DNA of 64,000 bases, taken from Clostridia bacterium (GTDB lineage Bacteria > Bacillota > Clostridia > Oscillospirales > Acutalibacteraceae). The position numbers and the translations under genes were made by a program. Position 1 is the stretch's first letter. Each line of letters starts with the position of its first letter. This document shows, piece by piece, positions 17,902 to 26,928 of the stretch. The notes below the pieces were generated by a model that was not told the DNA's origin, did not search any database, and saw nothing but the letters and a program-made list of their open reading frames with translations. The DNA is taken from assembly GCA_017438845.1 (NCBI GenBank), contig JAFRUO010000029.1, forward strand, positions 62,001-126,000. The letters run 5' to 3'.

Positions 17902-17930
17902 TTGCAAATTCCGGTAAAGTATGTTATTAT
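17902..17930 (+). promoter_or_regulatory. Sigma-A promoter of the rimP-nusA-infB operon
   Basis: TTGCAA (17902-17907), 17-base spacer, TATTAT (17925-17930) with TGT before the -10. The inferred start near 17937 gives a leader of about 67 bases. Confidence 0.7.
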
Positions 17931-17955
17931 GCTTATGTAAGAATAGACGTAGATT

Positions 17956-17986
17956 GAGAGTGGGCTTTGCCCGCTCTCTTGTTTTT
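17956..17986 (+). terminator. Attenuator-like hairpin in the rimP-nusA leader
   Basis: GAGAGTGGGC / GCCCGCTCTC (17956-17965, 17969-17978) is a 10-bp stem with one G-U pair, followed by TTGTTTTT. It lies between promoter and rimP, so it can only act as a leader attenuator. NusA-dependent autoregulation of this operon is known in other bacteria. Confidence 0.6.
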
Positions 17987-18003
17987 AAAAAAACGGAGGA
18001 AAA

Positions 18004-18495
18004 ATGGCTGAAAAAAGGAAAAGCACTGCATCGGCTGTGTGGGAGCTTGCCGAGCCGATTGCAAAGGAGCTCGGGCTTGTGCTGTGGGATGTCCGCTTCG
18101 TAAAAGAGGGCGTGAATTACTATCTTCGCATCACAATTGACCGTGACGACAGGCCCGTAAACATTGACGACTGCGTCAATTTAAGCCATGCGCTTGACGA
18201 GCCGCTTGACGAGGCGGACTTTATTTCACAGAGCTATTCGCTTCAGGTACAGTCACCCGGCATTGAAAGAGAGCTTACCAGGGATTTTCACTTTGAAAAA
18301 TACATAGGCGAAAAGGTAATGGTAAGATTCATTCATGCCTTTATGGGAAAGCGCGATTACAAGGGTACGCTTATAAGCTTTGCCGACGGTAATATTTCAA
18401 TAGAGCTGCCCAGCGGCGACACTGTTGACTTTAATAAAAAAGAAACATCATGGATTAAGCTTGATGATTTTGGAGGTTTTGAAAAAAATGAATAA
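18004..18495 (+). CDS. rimP: Ribosome maturation factor RimP
   Basis: 163 residues. It binds the 30S subunit and helps its assembly. Characteristic blocks: LGLVLWDVRFVKEG, LRITIDRDDRPVNIDDC and YSLQVQSPGIERELTRDFHFEKYIG. Start ATG 18004 follows GGAGG with 4 bases between. First gene of the operon; its stop overlaps the nusA start. Confidence 0.93.
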   Translation: MAEKRKSTASAVWELAEPIAKELGLVLWDVRFVKEGVNYYLRITIDRDDRPVNIDDCVNLSHALDEPLDEADFISQSYSLQVQSPGIERELTRDFHFEKYIGEKVMVRFIHAFMGKRDYKGTLISFADGNISIELPSGDTVDFNKKETSWIKLDDFGGFEKNE

Positions 18496-19537
18496 GGAAT
18501 TTTTTGAGGCAGTTGCACTCATGGAAAAGGAAAAGGGTATCCCTGCAGAATACCTTTACGAAAAGATTTCTGCCGCTATCATCACCGCTGTTAAAAAGGA
18601 TTACGGCGGAAAGGATGTTATAAGCTGTGAAATCAATCCCGAAAAGAACGAATTTGATGTCTGCTACTGTCGAACGGTAGTCGAAGAGGTCGAGGATCCC
18701 GATGCTGAGATTTCACTTGAGGACGCTCAGCAGATTAAGAAAAAATACAAAATCGGCGACACCGTTAAGGTTAAGCTTACAAAGAAGGATTTCGGACGAA
18801 TTGCCGCACAGACCGCAAAGCACGTCATCCGTCAGGGCATCAGGGATGCCGAGAAGAGTCAGATTCTTCAGTCCTTCCAGTCAAAGAATCAGGAGCTCGT
18901 TACAGCAAAGGTTATCAGAGTTGACCCGATTACGGGCAACGCTACTCTCGAAATCGGTAAGGCTGAGGCTATTCTTCCCAAGGCTGAGCAGATCAGCGGC
19001 GAAAGCTTTATTGAAGACCAGCTCATAAAGGTATTCATTGTAGACGTTAAGGAAACAGAAAAGGGACCGAAGGCGATGATTTCGCGCACACATCCCGGTC
19101 TTGTCAAAAGACTGTTCGAGATGGAGGTTCCCGAAATATACGACGGTACGGTTATAATTGACGCCGTTTCCCGTGACGCAGGTTCACGTACAAAGATGGC
19201 TGTTCACTCAAAGGACGAGGATGTTGACGCAATCGGCGCCTGCATAGGTCCGAGAGGAACAAGAGTTGAAAAGATAGTCGACATTCTCGGCGGAGAGAAA
19301 ATTGACATCATCAATTACAGCGAAAACCCCGAAGAGTTTATTGCAAGCGCACTTGCACCTGCCAATGTACTCAAGGTTGAGATTGAGGATTCGGAGAAAA
19401 AGGTTTGTCATGTTACTGTTCCCGACAACCAGCTTTCTCTTGCAATCGGCAACAAGGGTCAGAACGCAAGACTTGCCGCACATCTCACCGGCTGGAAAAT
19501 AGATATTAAACCCGAAAGCGGTTTTTACGAGGGTTAA
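18488..19537 (+). CDS. nusA: Transcription termination/antitermination factor NusA
   Basis: 349 residues from ATG 18488 (MNKEFFEAVALME), with GGAGGT upstream and overlapping the rimP stop. Residues 1-125 form the RNA polymerase-binding domain, about 130-200 the S1 domain, then KH1 (VPEIYDGTVII, GPRGTRVEKIVDILGGEKIDI) and KH2 (AIGNKGQNARLAAHLTGWKIDI). It lacks the C-terminal acidic repeats of enterobacterial NusA, as usual in Firmicutes. It modulates pausing and intrinsic termination and may act on the leader hairpin at 17956. Confidence 0.96.
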   Translation: MNKEFFEAVALMEKEKGIPAEYLYEKISAAIITAVKKDYGGKDVISCEINPEKNEFDVCYCRTVVEEVEDPDAEISLEDAQQIKKKYKIGDTVKVKLTKKDFGRIAAQTAKHVIRQGIRDAEKSQILQSFQSKNQELVTAKVIRVDPITGNATLEIGKAEAILPKAEQISGESFIEDQLIKVFIVDVKETEKGPKAMISRTHPGLVKRLFEMEVPEIYDGTVIIDAVSRDAGSRTKMAVHSKDEDVDAIGACIGPRGTRVEKIVDILGGEKIDIINYSENPEEFIASALAPANVLKVEIEDSEKKVCHVTVPDNQLSLAIGNKGQNARLAAHLTGWKIDIKPESGFYEG

Positions 19538-19570
19538 CCCGAAACAGTTTAAAGGAACGGAGCAAGAAAA

Positions 19571-19840
19571 ATGAAGCAGAAAAAAATACCCTTACGCAAA
19601 TGCCTGGGCTGCGGAGAAAGCTTTGACAAAAGAGAGCTTGTCCGTGTAGTAAGAAGCCCCGAGGGAGAAATCAGTCTTGACCTGACGGGCAAAAAGGCAG
19701 GCCGTGGAGCCTATATCTGCAAAGATGCTTCGTGCCTAAAGAAAGCGAGAAAGCAAAAGCGCATAGAGCACGCTTTTTCGTGTGAAATTCCCGATAAGGT
19801 ATACGAACAGATGGAGGCTGAGCTTGACAGTGAACAGTAA
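19571..19840 (+). CDS. rnpM: RNase P modulator RnpM (YlxR)
   Basis: 89 residues, DUF448 family. RKCLGCGESFDKRELVRVV at residues 8-26 and the GRGAYIC motif near 54 are diagnostic. In Bacillus the protein binds the RNase P RNA. Start ATG 19571 has GGAGC about 9 bases upstream. It overlaps ylxQ by about 11 bases. Confidence 0.9.
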   Translation: MKQKKIPLRKCLGCGESFDKRELVRVVRSPEGEISLDLTGKKAGRGAYICKDASCLKKARKQKRIEHAFSCEIPDKVYEQMEAELDSEQ

Positions 19841-20138
19841 AGCATTGAACCTTCTCGGGCTTGCACGCAGGGCAGGAAGACTGAGCTTCGGACACGACGC
19901 AGTAACCGACAGCATAAAAAGCAAAGCTTCACAGCTTGTCCTGCTGAGTGCAGACGCCTCCGAAAGGCTCAAAAACGAAATGATTACGCTTTGTGAAAAA
20001 TTTTCCGCAGACGTTCTTGTTACGGACTGTTCAATGGAGGATTTAGGCCTTGCTACGGGAATGAAAAGAATTGCAGTTTTGAGTGTTAACGACATCGGCT
20101 TTGCAAAAAGCATTAAAAATTTGACACGGGAGGAATAA
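19830..20138 (+). CDS. ylxQ: Ribosomal protein L7Ae-family protein YlxQ
   Basis: 102 residues if the GTG at 19830 is used (VNSKALNLLGLARRAGRLSFG). A TTG at 19824 lies at better distance (6 bases) from GGAGG, so the start is uncertain by two codons. LLGLARRAG, LVLLSADAS and IAVLSVNDIGFA match the L7Ae/L30e fold that binds kink-turn RNA. Order nusA-ylxR-ylxQ-infB is conserved in Firmicutes. Confidence 0.85.
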   Translation: MNSKALNLLGLARRAGRLSFGHDAVTDSIKSKASQLVLLSADASERLKNEMITLCEKFSADVLVTDCSMEDLGLATGMKRIAVLSVNDIGFAKSIKNLTREE

Positions 20139-20141
20139 TAC

Positions 20142-22529
20142 ATGGCAGTTAAGAAAAACAAACTCAATGAGGTTGCAAAGAACTTCAATGTGCAAAATAA
20201 AGTTTTAATTGAGCTTTTAGGAAAATACTTTGAGGGCGAAAAGAAGGCTCAGACAGCTCTTGAGGATAAGGAAATGGACGTTATCTTCGAGGTGCTGACA
20301 AAGGAAAACCAGGTAGAAAGCTTCGACGCATATTTCGCTATGCAGCCCGAAAAGAAGGAAAAGCCCAAGAAAGAGGCAAAAGCGAAAAAGGAAGAAAAAG
20401 CGGAAAAGGCTGACAAAAAGGCTTCCGAGGAAAAGGCCGACAGCAAAAAGGCTGAGGCGAAAAAAGAGCAGAAAAAGCCTGCCGCCGCTTCTCAGGCGCA
20501 GCCTGCAAAGAAGAAGGAAAAGGATCCCAACAAGCCGATTCAGGCAAGAACAAAGGGAGAGATGCGCCACATTGACACCAGAGCAGGCGCAGTTGACCTT
20601 GAAAAATACAACGAGCGTTATGAAAATATCGCCCCTGCCGACAGAAACAGCGACAATGTTGTACGCAAGCAGAAGCTTAAACAGAAGTCGCAGCAGTACC
20701 GCAAGCAGGGCGGTATGAGACGCAAGCACGAAAGCGAGCAGGAAAGACTTAAGAGAATCGCCGAGGAGCGTGCAAAAAGACAAATTAAAATTACCGTTCC
20801 CGAGGAAATTACCGTCGGAGATCTTGCCGCACTTCTCAAGATGACGGCGGCAGAGGTTATCAAGAAGCTCTTCTCACTCGGAATGATGGCTACCGTAAAC
20901 GAAGTAATCGACTATGACACCGCCGAAATCGTTGCAACCGAGCTCGGCGCAAAGGTTGAAAAAGAGGTAGTTGTCACAATTGAGGAAAGAATTATCGACG
21001 ACACCGAGGACAGCGAAGAGGACCTTCAGCCCCGCGACCCCGTTGTTGTAGTTATGGGTCACGTTGACCACGGTAAAACCTCACTGCTTGACGCTATCAG
21101 AAATACATCCGTTACCGAAACCGAGGCAGGCGGAATTACTCAGCACATCGGTGCGTACAGAGTCAGCACCGACGCGCGTAAAATCACCTTCCTTGACACG
21201 CCCGGACACGCCGCATTCACTTCAATGCGTGCAAGAGGCGCTCAGGCAACCGACATCGCGGTTCTTGTTGTTGCCGCGGACGACGGCATTATGCCGCAGA
21301 CAATCGAGGCCATCAACCACGCAAAGGCCGCCGAGGTTTCAATTATCGTTGCCATTAACAAAATGGATAAGCCCGGCGCTTCGCCCGACAAGATTATGCA
21401 GCAGTTGACCGAGTACGACCTCGTTCCCGAGGAATGGGGCGGCGACGTTATGTGCATTCCGATTTCTGCAAAGAAGCATCAGGGTATCGACAAGGTCCTT
21501 GACGCAATTAACCTTATTGCGGATATGCTTGAATTAAAGGCAAACCCGAACCGTGCGGCAAAGGGTATTGTTATAGAGGCGAAGCTTGACAAGGGCAGAG
21601 GTCCCGTTGCCACAGTGCTTGTTCAGAACGGTACGCTTAAAACCGGCGACATCATAGTTGCAGGCACCGCCGTCGGCAGAGTCAGAATGATGACAAACGA
21701 AAACGGCGTAAGGTTAAAGGAGGCAGGTCCTGCGGTTCCCGTAGAAATCATGGGTCTTGCAGATGTTCCGCAGGCAGGCGACGTGTTCAATGCGGTTTCC
21801 GATGAGAAGCTTGCAAGAGAGCTTGTTGAGCAGAGAAAGCAGGAAGCTAAGGAAGAGGAGTTTAAGCAGTATCAGAAGGTTACGCTTGACAACCTTTTCT
21901 CCTCCATTTCTCAGGGAGAAATCAAGACGCTCAACATTATCGTCAAGGCGGACGTACAGGGCTCGGTTGAGGCTCTCAGACAGAACATTGAGAAGCTTTC
22001 AAACGAGGAGGTTGCCGTTAAGGTTATTCACGGCGGAGTAGGCGCCGTAAACGAATCCGACGTCATGCTTGCAAACGCTTCAAACGCTATCATCGTTGGC
22101 TTCAATGTACGCCCCGACGCCGTAGCGGCAAATATTGCCGAAAGAGACGGCATCGACATGAGAATGTACCGTGTTATCTATGACTGCATTGAGGAGCTGG
22201 AGGCAGCCATCAAGGGTATGCTTGCTCCGAAATTCCACGAGGTCCTTCAGGGCAGAGCCGAGGTAAGAAATGTATTCAAGCTCTCCTCTGCGGGCATGAT
22301 TGCGGGAAGCTATGTAGTCGACGGCAAGGTTACAAGAAACTCTCAGATTCGTGTCGTAAGGGACGGTATCGTTATCTTTGAGGACGCTATCTCCTCGCTC
22401 AAGAGATTTAAGGACGACGTTAAAGAGGTTGCCACAGGCTATGAATGCGGTATCGGACTTGAAAAGTTCAACGACATCAAGGAAGGAGATATCCTTGAAG
22501 CATTCATAATTGAGGAAACCAAGGAATAA
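20142..22529 (+). CDS. infB: Translation initiation factor IF-2
   Basis: 795 residues. The N-terminal region has the IF2_N fold followed by a low-complexity Lys/Glu/Ala linker (about 70-135). The G domain has [14 protein letters not shown] (about 305), DTPGHAAF (G3) and NKMD (G4), followed by beta-barrel domains and the C-terminal fMet-tRNA-binding domain. It brings fMet-tRNA to the 30S subunit and promotes 50S joining. GGAGG lies 8 bases before the ATG, which begins 3 bases after the ylxQ stop. Confidence 0.97.
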   Translation: MAVKKNKLNEVAKNFNVQNKVLIELLGKYFEGEKKAQTALEDKEMDVIFEVLTKENQVESFDAYFAMQPEKKEKPKKEAKAKKEEKAEKADKKASEEKADSKKAEAKKEQKKPAAASQAQPAKKKEKDPNKPIQARTKGEMRHIDTRAGAVDLEKYNERYENIAPADRNSDNVVRKQKLKQKSQQYRKQGGMRRKHESEQERLKRIAEERAKRQIKITVPEEITVGDLAALLKMTAAEVIKKLFSLGMMATVNEVIDYDTAEIVATELGAKVEKEVVVTIEERIIDDTEDSEEDLQPRDPVVVVMGHVDHGKTSLLDAIRNTSVTETEAGGITQHIGAYRVSTDARKITFLDTPGHAAFTSMRARGAQATDIAVLVVAADDGIMPQTIEAINHAKAAEVSIIVAINKMDKPGASPDKIMQQLTEYDLVPEEWGGDVMCIPISAKKHQGIDKVLDAINLIADMLELKANPNRAAKGIVIEAKLDKGRGPVATVLVQNGTLKTGDIIVAGTAVGRVRMMTNENGVRLKEAGPAVPVEIMGLADVPQAGDVFNAVSDEKLARELVEQRKQEAKEEEFKQYQKVTLDNLFSSISQGEIKTLNIIVKADVQGSVEALRQNIEKLSNEEVAVKVIHGGVGAVNESDVMLANASNAIIVGFNVRPDAVAANIAERDGIDMRMYRVIYDCIEELEAAIKGMLAPKFHEVLQGRAEVRNVFKLSSAGMIAGSYVVDGKVTRNSQIRVVRDGIVIFEDAISSLKRFKDDVKEVATGYECGIGLEKFNDIKEGDILEAFIIEETKE

Positions 22530-22543
22530 ATTCGGAGGTTAAA

Positions 22544-22906
22544 ATGGCCGGATATAAAGCTGACAGAGTTTCAGAGGATATTAAAAGAGAAATTATTGCC
22601 GTAATCCGTGAGCTAAAGGACCCGAGAGTAAAGGACAAAATACTCACGGTAGTCCGTGTTGAGGTAACTCATGACCTTTCGTATGCCAAGGTGTACGTCA
22701 GTGCCCTCGAGGGCATTGACGCCGCCAAGGAGGCCGTCAAGGGTCTTGTGAGCGCAACGGGTAAAATAAGGCATGAGGTCGGGTCGAGACTCAGGCTCAG
22801 AAAGACACCCGAGTTAAAGTTTATTGCCGACGACTCGGTTGAGCACGGCATTGAGCTTTTTAAAAAAATACAAAAGGTAACGAGGAATAACGATGAACAA
22901 AATTGA
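22544..22906 (+). CDS. rbfA: Ribosome-binding factor A
   Basis: 120 residues. RVSEDIKREIIAVIRELKDPRV (first part) and RLRKTPELKFIADDSVEHG are signature blocks of this KH-type 30S maturation factor. CGGAGG precedes the ATG. Its 3' end overlaps nrnA by 14 bases. Confidence 0.94.
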   Translation: MAGYKADRVSEDIKREIIAVIRELKDPRVKDKILTVVRVEVTHDLSYAKVYVSALEGIDAAKEAVKGLVSATGKIRHEVGSRLRLRKTPELKFIADDSVEHGIELFKKIQKVTRNNDEQN

Positions 22907-23852
22907 TTTGTCACAGACCGCGGAGCTGTTGAGAGAGCATGACAACCTGCTTATTTTAACGCATCGCAATCCCGACGGGGATACTCTCGGCTGTGCCTTT
23001 GCGCTGATGAACGCATTGCGTTCGCTCGGCAAAGAGGTACGGGTGATCTGCTGTGACGAAATTCCGAAAAAATACTCATATATGTACTCCCCCGACGATT
23101 TGGGAGAGCTCGAAAACCCGTATATTGTGGCGGTTGACATAGCCGATGAAAAGCTTCTCGGCCCCGGTGTTTACGAAAAGTATCAGGGCAAGGTAAGCCT
23201 TTGCATTGACCATCACATCTCCAACAAGGAATTTTCCGAAAACCTTTATCTCAGGGACTGCGCTGCTGCTTGTGAGATTATTTTCGACCTCTTAAAGCTG
23301 ATGGACATCCCGTTCACCAAGCAGATTGCAGACTGCCTTTACACGGGCATTTCAACCGACACCGGTTGTTTTAAATTTCCTAATGTTACAAGGGATACAC
23401 ACCTTATTGCCGCGGAGCTTATAGGTCTCGGCGCTGATTTCACAATGATAAACCGCGCTATGTTTGAAACAAAGCCGAGAGGATATTTTCAGCTTGAGGC
23501 GCAGGCTATCAACACGCTTGAAATGTACTATTCGGGCAGGTGCGCCGTGATGTTTATCACTCAGCAGATGCTCCGTGAAACAGGCACAACCGCTTCGGAC
23601 TGCGACGGTCTTGCAGGAGTGCCGAGAAAAATTGAGGGAGTACTCATAAGCGCTACCTTCAGGCAGAGAACAGACGGAATATATAAGGTTTCGCTTCGCT
23701 CGCACGCACCCGTTGACGCCGCAAAAATTTGCCTTAGTATGGGCGGCGGCGGTCACGCAAGGGCGGCAGGCTGTGAAATTGACCCCGAACACTTCCGAGA
23801 GGGCAAGCAACGTCTGCTTGAGCTTATCAAGGCAGAGCTTGACAAAGTATGA
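22893..23852 (+). CDS. nrnA: DHH-family phosphoesterase, NrnA-like
   Basis: 319 residues. Metal-binding motifs: HRNPDGDTLGCA (residues 27-38), VDIAD near 82, DHHISN (about 107) and the C-terminal DHHA1 motif GGGGHARAAG. NrnA proteins degrade nanoRNA and remove phosphate from pAp; some relatives cleave pGpG or c-di-AMP products. The rbfA-nrnA-truB order is common in Firmicutes. Start ATG 22893 has GAGG upstream inside rbfA. Confidence 0.9.
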   Translation: MNKIDLSQTAELLREHDNLLILTHRNPDGDTLGCAFALMNALRSLGKEVRVICCDEIPKKYSYMYSPDDLGELENPYIVAVDIADEKLLGPGVYEKYQGKVSLCIDHHISNKEFSENLYLRDCAAACEIIFDLLKLMDIPFTKQIADCLYTGISTDTGCFKFPNVTRDTHLIAAELIGLGADFTMINRAMFETKPRGYFQLEAQAINTLEMYYSGRCAVMFITQQMLRETGTTASDCDGLAGVPRKIEGVLISATFRQRTDGIYKVSLRSHAPVDAAKICLSMGGGGHARAAGCEIDPEHFREGKQRLLELIKAELDKV

Positions 23853-24739
23853 ACGGAATAATAGTTCTTAACAAAGAAACAAATATAACCTCCTTTTCAG
23901 CCTGCAACAGAGCAAGACGGCTTCTGTCGGTTAAAAAGGCGGGGCACTCCGGAACGCTCGACCCTATGGCCGCGGGCGTTCTTACTGTTGCGCTCGCAAA
24001 CGCCACAAGGTTCCTTCCCCTGCTCCCGAATCACAACAAGTCATATATCGCAGAGGCAAGGCTCGGCATTACCACAGACACGCTTGACATAACAGGCAAT
24101 GTGCTCTCACGCTCCGCCGTAAACGTAAAGGAAAACGATTTACTTGCGGCGGCTGAAAACTTTAAAGGTGAAATAAAGCAGGTTCCCCCGATGTATTCGG
24201 CGGTAACGAAGGACGGAAAAAGGCTGTATGAGCTTGCCCGACGGGGAATTGAGGTAGAGCGTGAGCCGAGAAGCGTAACAATTCACAGTCTTAAAATTAC
24301 GCACTTTTTTGCGGACAGCTTTACCCTTGAGGTAAGCTGCTCGTCAGGAACATATATACGCACTCTGATTGACGACATCGGCAAACTTCTCGGTTGCGGA
24401 GCTGTTATGACAGCTCTTACAAGGACCGAAGCAAACGGGTTTTCAATCAAAGACGCTCACACGCTTTCGGAAATCCAACAGGCGGTTTCGCAAGGTTGCG
24501 CCGAAGAGCTGATAATTCCCGTTGAAAGCTGTTTCGGGGATTATCCCTGCGTAAATGTCAGCGCTGCTCAGGCAGTCAGGTTTTCCAACGGCGGAGAGCT
24601 GTCGCTTGACAGGTTAAAAAGCATTCCGCCCGACGGCATTTGCACCGTTTTTTCTCCCGAGGGTGTTTTCCTCGGACTGGGTGAAGCGGACTCCCCGGCG
24701 GGCTTATTAAAAATAAAAAGGATTTTTGTAAATGAATAA
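23849..24739 (+). CDS. truB: tRNA pseudouridine(55) synthase
   Basis: 296 residues. The catalytic Asp is in GHSGTLDPMAAGVL (about 39). CSSGTYIRTLIDDIG (about 168-182) and PMYSAVTKDGKRLYELAR are other TruB blocks. It modifies U55 in the T loop of most tRNAs. The start overlaps the nrnA stop (ATGA). Its end overlaps ribF by eight bases. Confidence 0.95.
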   Translation: MNGIIVLNKETNITSFSACNRARRLLSVKKAGHSGTLDPMAAGVLTVALANATRFLPLLPNHNKSYIAEARLGITTDTLDITGNVLSRSAVNVKENDLLAAAENFKGEIKQVPPMYSAVTKDGKRLYELARRGIEVEREPRSVTIHSLKITHFFADSFTLEVSCSSGTYIRTLIDDIGKLLGCGAVMTALTRTEANGFSIKDAHTLSEIQQAVSQGCAEELIIPVESCFGDYPCVNVSAAQAVRFSNGGELSLDRLKSIPPDGICTVFSPEGVFLGLGEADSPAGLLKIKRIFVNE

Positions 24740-25622
24740 AGGAAAATATTCGGTGGCGCTCGGTACCTTTGATGGTCTGCATCTCGGACATATGCAGGTA
24801 ATTAAAAACGCCGCCGACAGTGAATATGAGCCTGCGGTACTGCTTTTTAAAGAGCATCCGTTAGAGCTTATCAGCGGCGAAGCACCGCCCGAGCTTATCT
24901 CCCAAAAGGAAAAGAGAGAGCTTCTTTCGTCAAAGGGCTTTAAAATTTTTGAATACGGCTTTTCATCGCTTATGGGCATGGAGCCCGAAAGCTTCTTTTA
25001 CGATATACTCGTCGGAGAAATCGGCGCGCGTCAGCTTTCGTGCGGAGAAAACTACAGCTTCGGCGCTCACGGCAAAGGAGACACCGCACTGCTTGCAAAG
25101 CTTTGCGAAAAGAACGGAGTAGAGCTCAGAATTTCACCGACAGTATGCTTTTCGGGAAAGCCCGTAAGCTCCACAAGAATAAGATATGAGCTTGAAAACG
25201 GAAACACGGAAACAGCTAACGCCATGCTCGGAAGACCCTATTCCTTTACAAGCGAGGTAATTGACGGCGACAAAAGAGGCAGAGTGCTCGGCTTCCCCAC
25301 CGCAAACCAGGAAATACCCGAAGGCTCGGTGTTGCTAAAGCATGGAGTTTACGCTTCATACGTCACTCTTGACGGCAACAGGTTACCCTCCGTCACAAAC
25401 TTCGGACTTCGTCCCACAGTTGACGGAAAAAGGCTTTTAAGCGAAACGCATATAATCGGCTTTTCGGGAAACCTGTACAAAAAGCCGCTTAGGGTCAGCT
25501 TTTTAAAGTTTCTCCGAGATGAAGTAAAATTCGGCACGTTGGAGCAGCTGTCTGAGGCCATCTCAAAGGACGTAAAAACTTCTTCGGAAATATTTAATAA
25601 ACATCTTGAAATATCCGAATAA
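24732..25622 (+). CDS. ribF: Bifunctional riboflavin kinase / FAD synthetase
   Basis: 296 residues. The N-terminal adenylyltransferase has GTFDGLHLGHMQVI (about residues 10-23) and SSTRIRYELENG (about 150); the C-terminal flavokinase has GDKRGRVLGFPTAN (about 180) and HGVYASYV. It converts riboflavin to FMN and FAD. Last gene of the operon; rpsO, which often follows, is absent. No terminator is evident and a promoter for the next gene overlaps its last codons. Confidence 0.94.
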   Translation: MNKGKYSVALGTFDGLHLGHMQVIKNAADSEYEPAVLLFKEHPLELISGEAPPELISQKEKRELLSSKGFKIFEYGFSSLMGMEPESFFYDILVGEIGARQLSCGENYSFGAHGKGDTALLAKLCEKNGVELRISPTVCFSGKPVSSTRIRYELENGNTETANAMLGRPYSFTSEVIDGDKRGRVLGFPTANQEIPEGSVLLKHGVYASYVTLDGNRLPSVTNFGLRPTVDGKRLLSETHIIGFSGNLYKKPLRVSFLKFLRDEVKFGTLEQLSEAISKDVKTSSEIFNKHLEISE

Positions 25623-25634
25623 AAATTGTACAAT
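25606..25634 (+). promoter_or_regulatory. Sigma-A promoter of the Fe-alcohol dehydrogenase
   Basis: TTGAAA (25606-25611), 17-base spacer, TACAAT (25629-25634). The -35 lies in the last codons of ribF; the gene starts 36 bases after the -10. Confidence 0.7.
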
Positions 25635-25669
25635 AAAAATGAATTAAAAATAAAAGAGGTGCTTTAATT

Positions 25670-26878
25670 ATGTGGGCATTAAAAACAGCTTATTACAGAG
25701 CCTATCAAAAGGTAATGAAGGTATTTATGTTCTTCCTCGACTGGTCGGAGCCCGAAATGCTTACCGGCCCCGGATGCATCCGTAAATTACCCGGCGTTAT
25801 CAAGGACAAGGGCATCAGTAAGGTTATGATTGTCACCGATAAGGGACTTATGAGCCTTAACCTTCTTGACGGTCTTTTTGAACAGCTCAAGGCTGACGGT
25901 ATTTCATACGTTGTTTATGACGGCGTTCAGCCCAACCCTTCAATTGAAAACATTGAAGAGGCCAGAGAAATGTTTGTTTCCAACGGCTGTGAAGCCATGA
26001 TTGCTTTCGGCGGAGGTTCTCCGATGGACTGCGCTAAGGCAGCATGTGCAAGAGTTGTAAGACCGAACAAGACCATTCCTCAGATGAGAGGCGTTATGAA
26101 GGTTATGCGTAAGCTTCCCCCCTTCTTCGCAGTTCCCACCACTGCAGGAACCGGCTCGGAAACCACGCTTGCGGCAGTTGTTTCCAACACACAGACTCAT
26201 GAAAAATACGCTATCAACGACCCCGTACTGCGTCCTAAGTTTGCGGTGCTTGACCCGGAGCTTACAGTAGGGCTTCCCAAGCACATAACCTCGACCACGG
26301 GTCTTGACGCGCTTACACACGCTGTTGAGGCATATATCGGAAAGTCAAACGTTCCTTCAACCATCGACTATGCAGAAAAGGCAACCGCCCTTATCTTCAA
26401 ATACCTTGAGGTCGCATACAACGACGGTAAAAACATTGAAGCGCGTGACCAGATGCTTCTTGCCTCCTTCTATGCAGGCATGGCGTTCACAAGAGCTTAT
26501 GTAGGCTATGTTCACGCAATCGCTCATAACCTCGGCGGCGTTTACGGAATTGCACACGGTCTTGCAAACGCGGTTATTCTTCCCGTTATGCTTGAGGAAT
26601 ACGGCTCTGCAATTCATCCGCAGCTTGCACGTCTTGCCGACTGTGCAGGTATCGGCGGTCAGACAGTTGAAGAAAAGGCTAAGAATTTCATCGCCGAGAT
26701 TTACGCCATGAACGAGAGAATGAATATCCCGACCGGCTTTACTCAAATTAAGGACGAGGACATCCCGACCATCGTTGAGAGAGCGCTTAAGGAAGCAAAT
26801 CCGCTTTATCCCGTTCCGGTAATCTTTGACGGTGAAAGAATTACACAGATTGTTAAAAAGCTTCAGATTAAAGAGTAA
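25670..26878 (+). CDS. Iron-containing (group III) alcohol dehydrogenase
   Basis: 402 residues. The NAD(P) loop is FGGGSPMDCAKA (about 120), and PTTAGTGSE follows near 163. Metal ligands are Asp and His in TTGLDALTHAVEAY (about 215) and two His in YVHAIAHNLGGVYGIAHGLANA (about 283-297). The N-terminus of about 25 residues before EMLTGPGCI is a hydrophobic extension seen in some clostridial members. It probably interconverts aldehydes and alcohols during fermentation; the substrate is not predictable. AGAGGTG precedes the ATG. Confidence 0.9.
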   Translation: MWALKTAYYRAYQKVMKVFMFFLDWSEPEMLTGPGCIRKLPGVIKDKGISKVMIVTDKGLMSLNLLDGLFEQLKADGISYVVYDGVQPNPSIENIEEAREMFVSNGCEAMIAFGGGSPMDCAKAACARVVRPNKTIPQMRGVMKVMRKLPPFFAVPTTAGTGSETTLAAVVSNTQTHEKYAINDPVLRPKFAVLDPELTVGLPKHITSTTGLDALTHAVEAYIGKSNVPSTIDYAEKATALIFKYLEVAYNDGKNIEARDQMLLASFYAGMAFTRAYVGYVHAIAHNLGGVYGIAHGLANAVILPVMLEEYGSAIHPQLARLADCAGIGGQTVEEKAKNFIAEIYAMNERMNIPTGFTQIKDEDIPTIVERALKEANPLYPVPVIFDGERITQIVKKLQIKE

Positions 26879-26893
26879 TAAGCATAAAAAAAG

Positions 26894-26922
26894 GGCACGG
26901 TATCAACCGTGCCTGTTTTTTT
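26894..26922 (+). terminator. Intrinsic terminator after the alcohol dehydrogenase
   Basis: GGCACGGT / ACCGTGCC with loop ATCA, then TGTTTTTTT. An A-run on the left side lets it serve the convergent gene as well. Confidence 0.85.
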
Positions 26923-26928
26923 ATCTAA

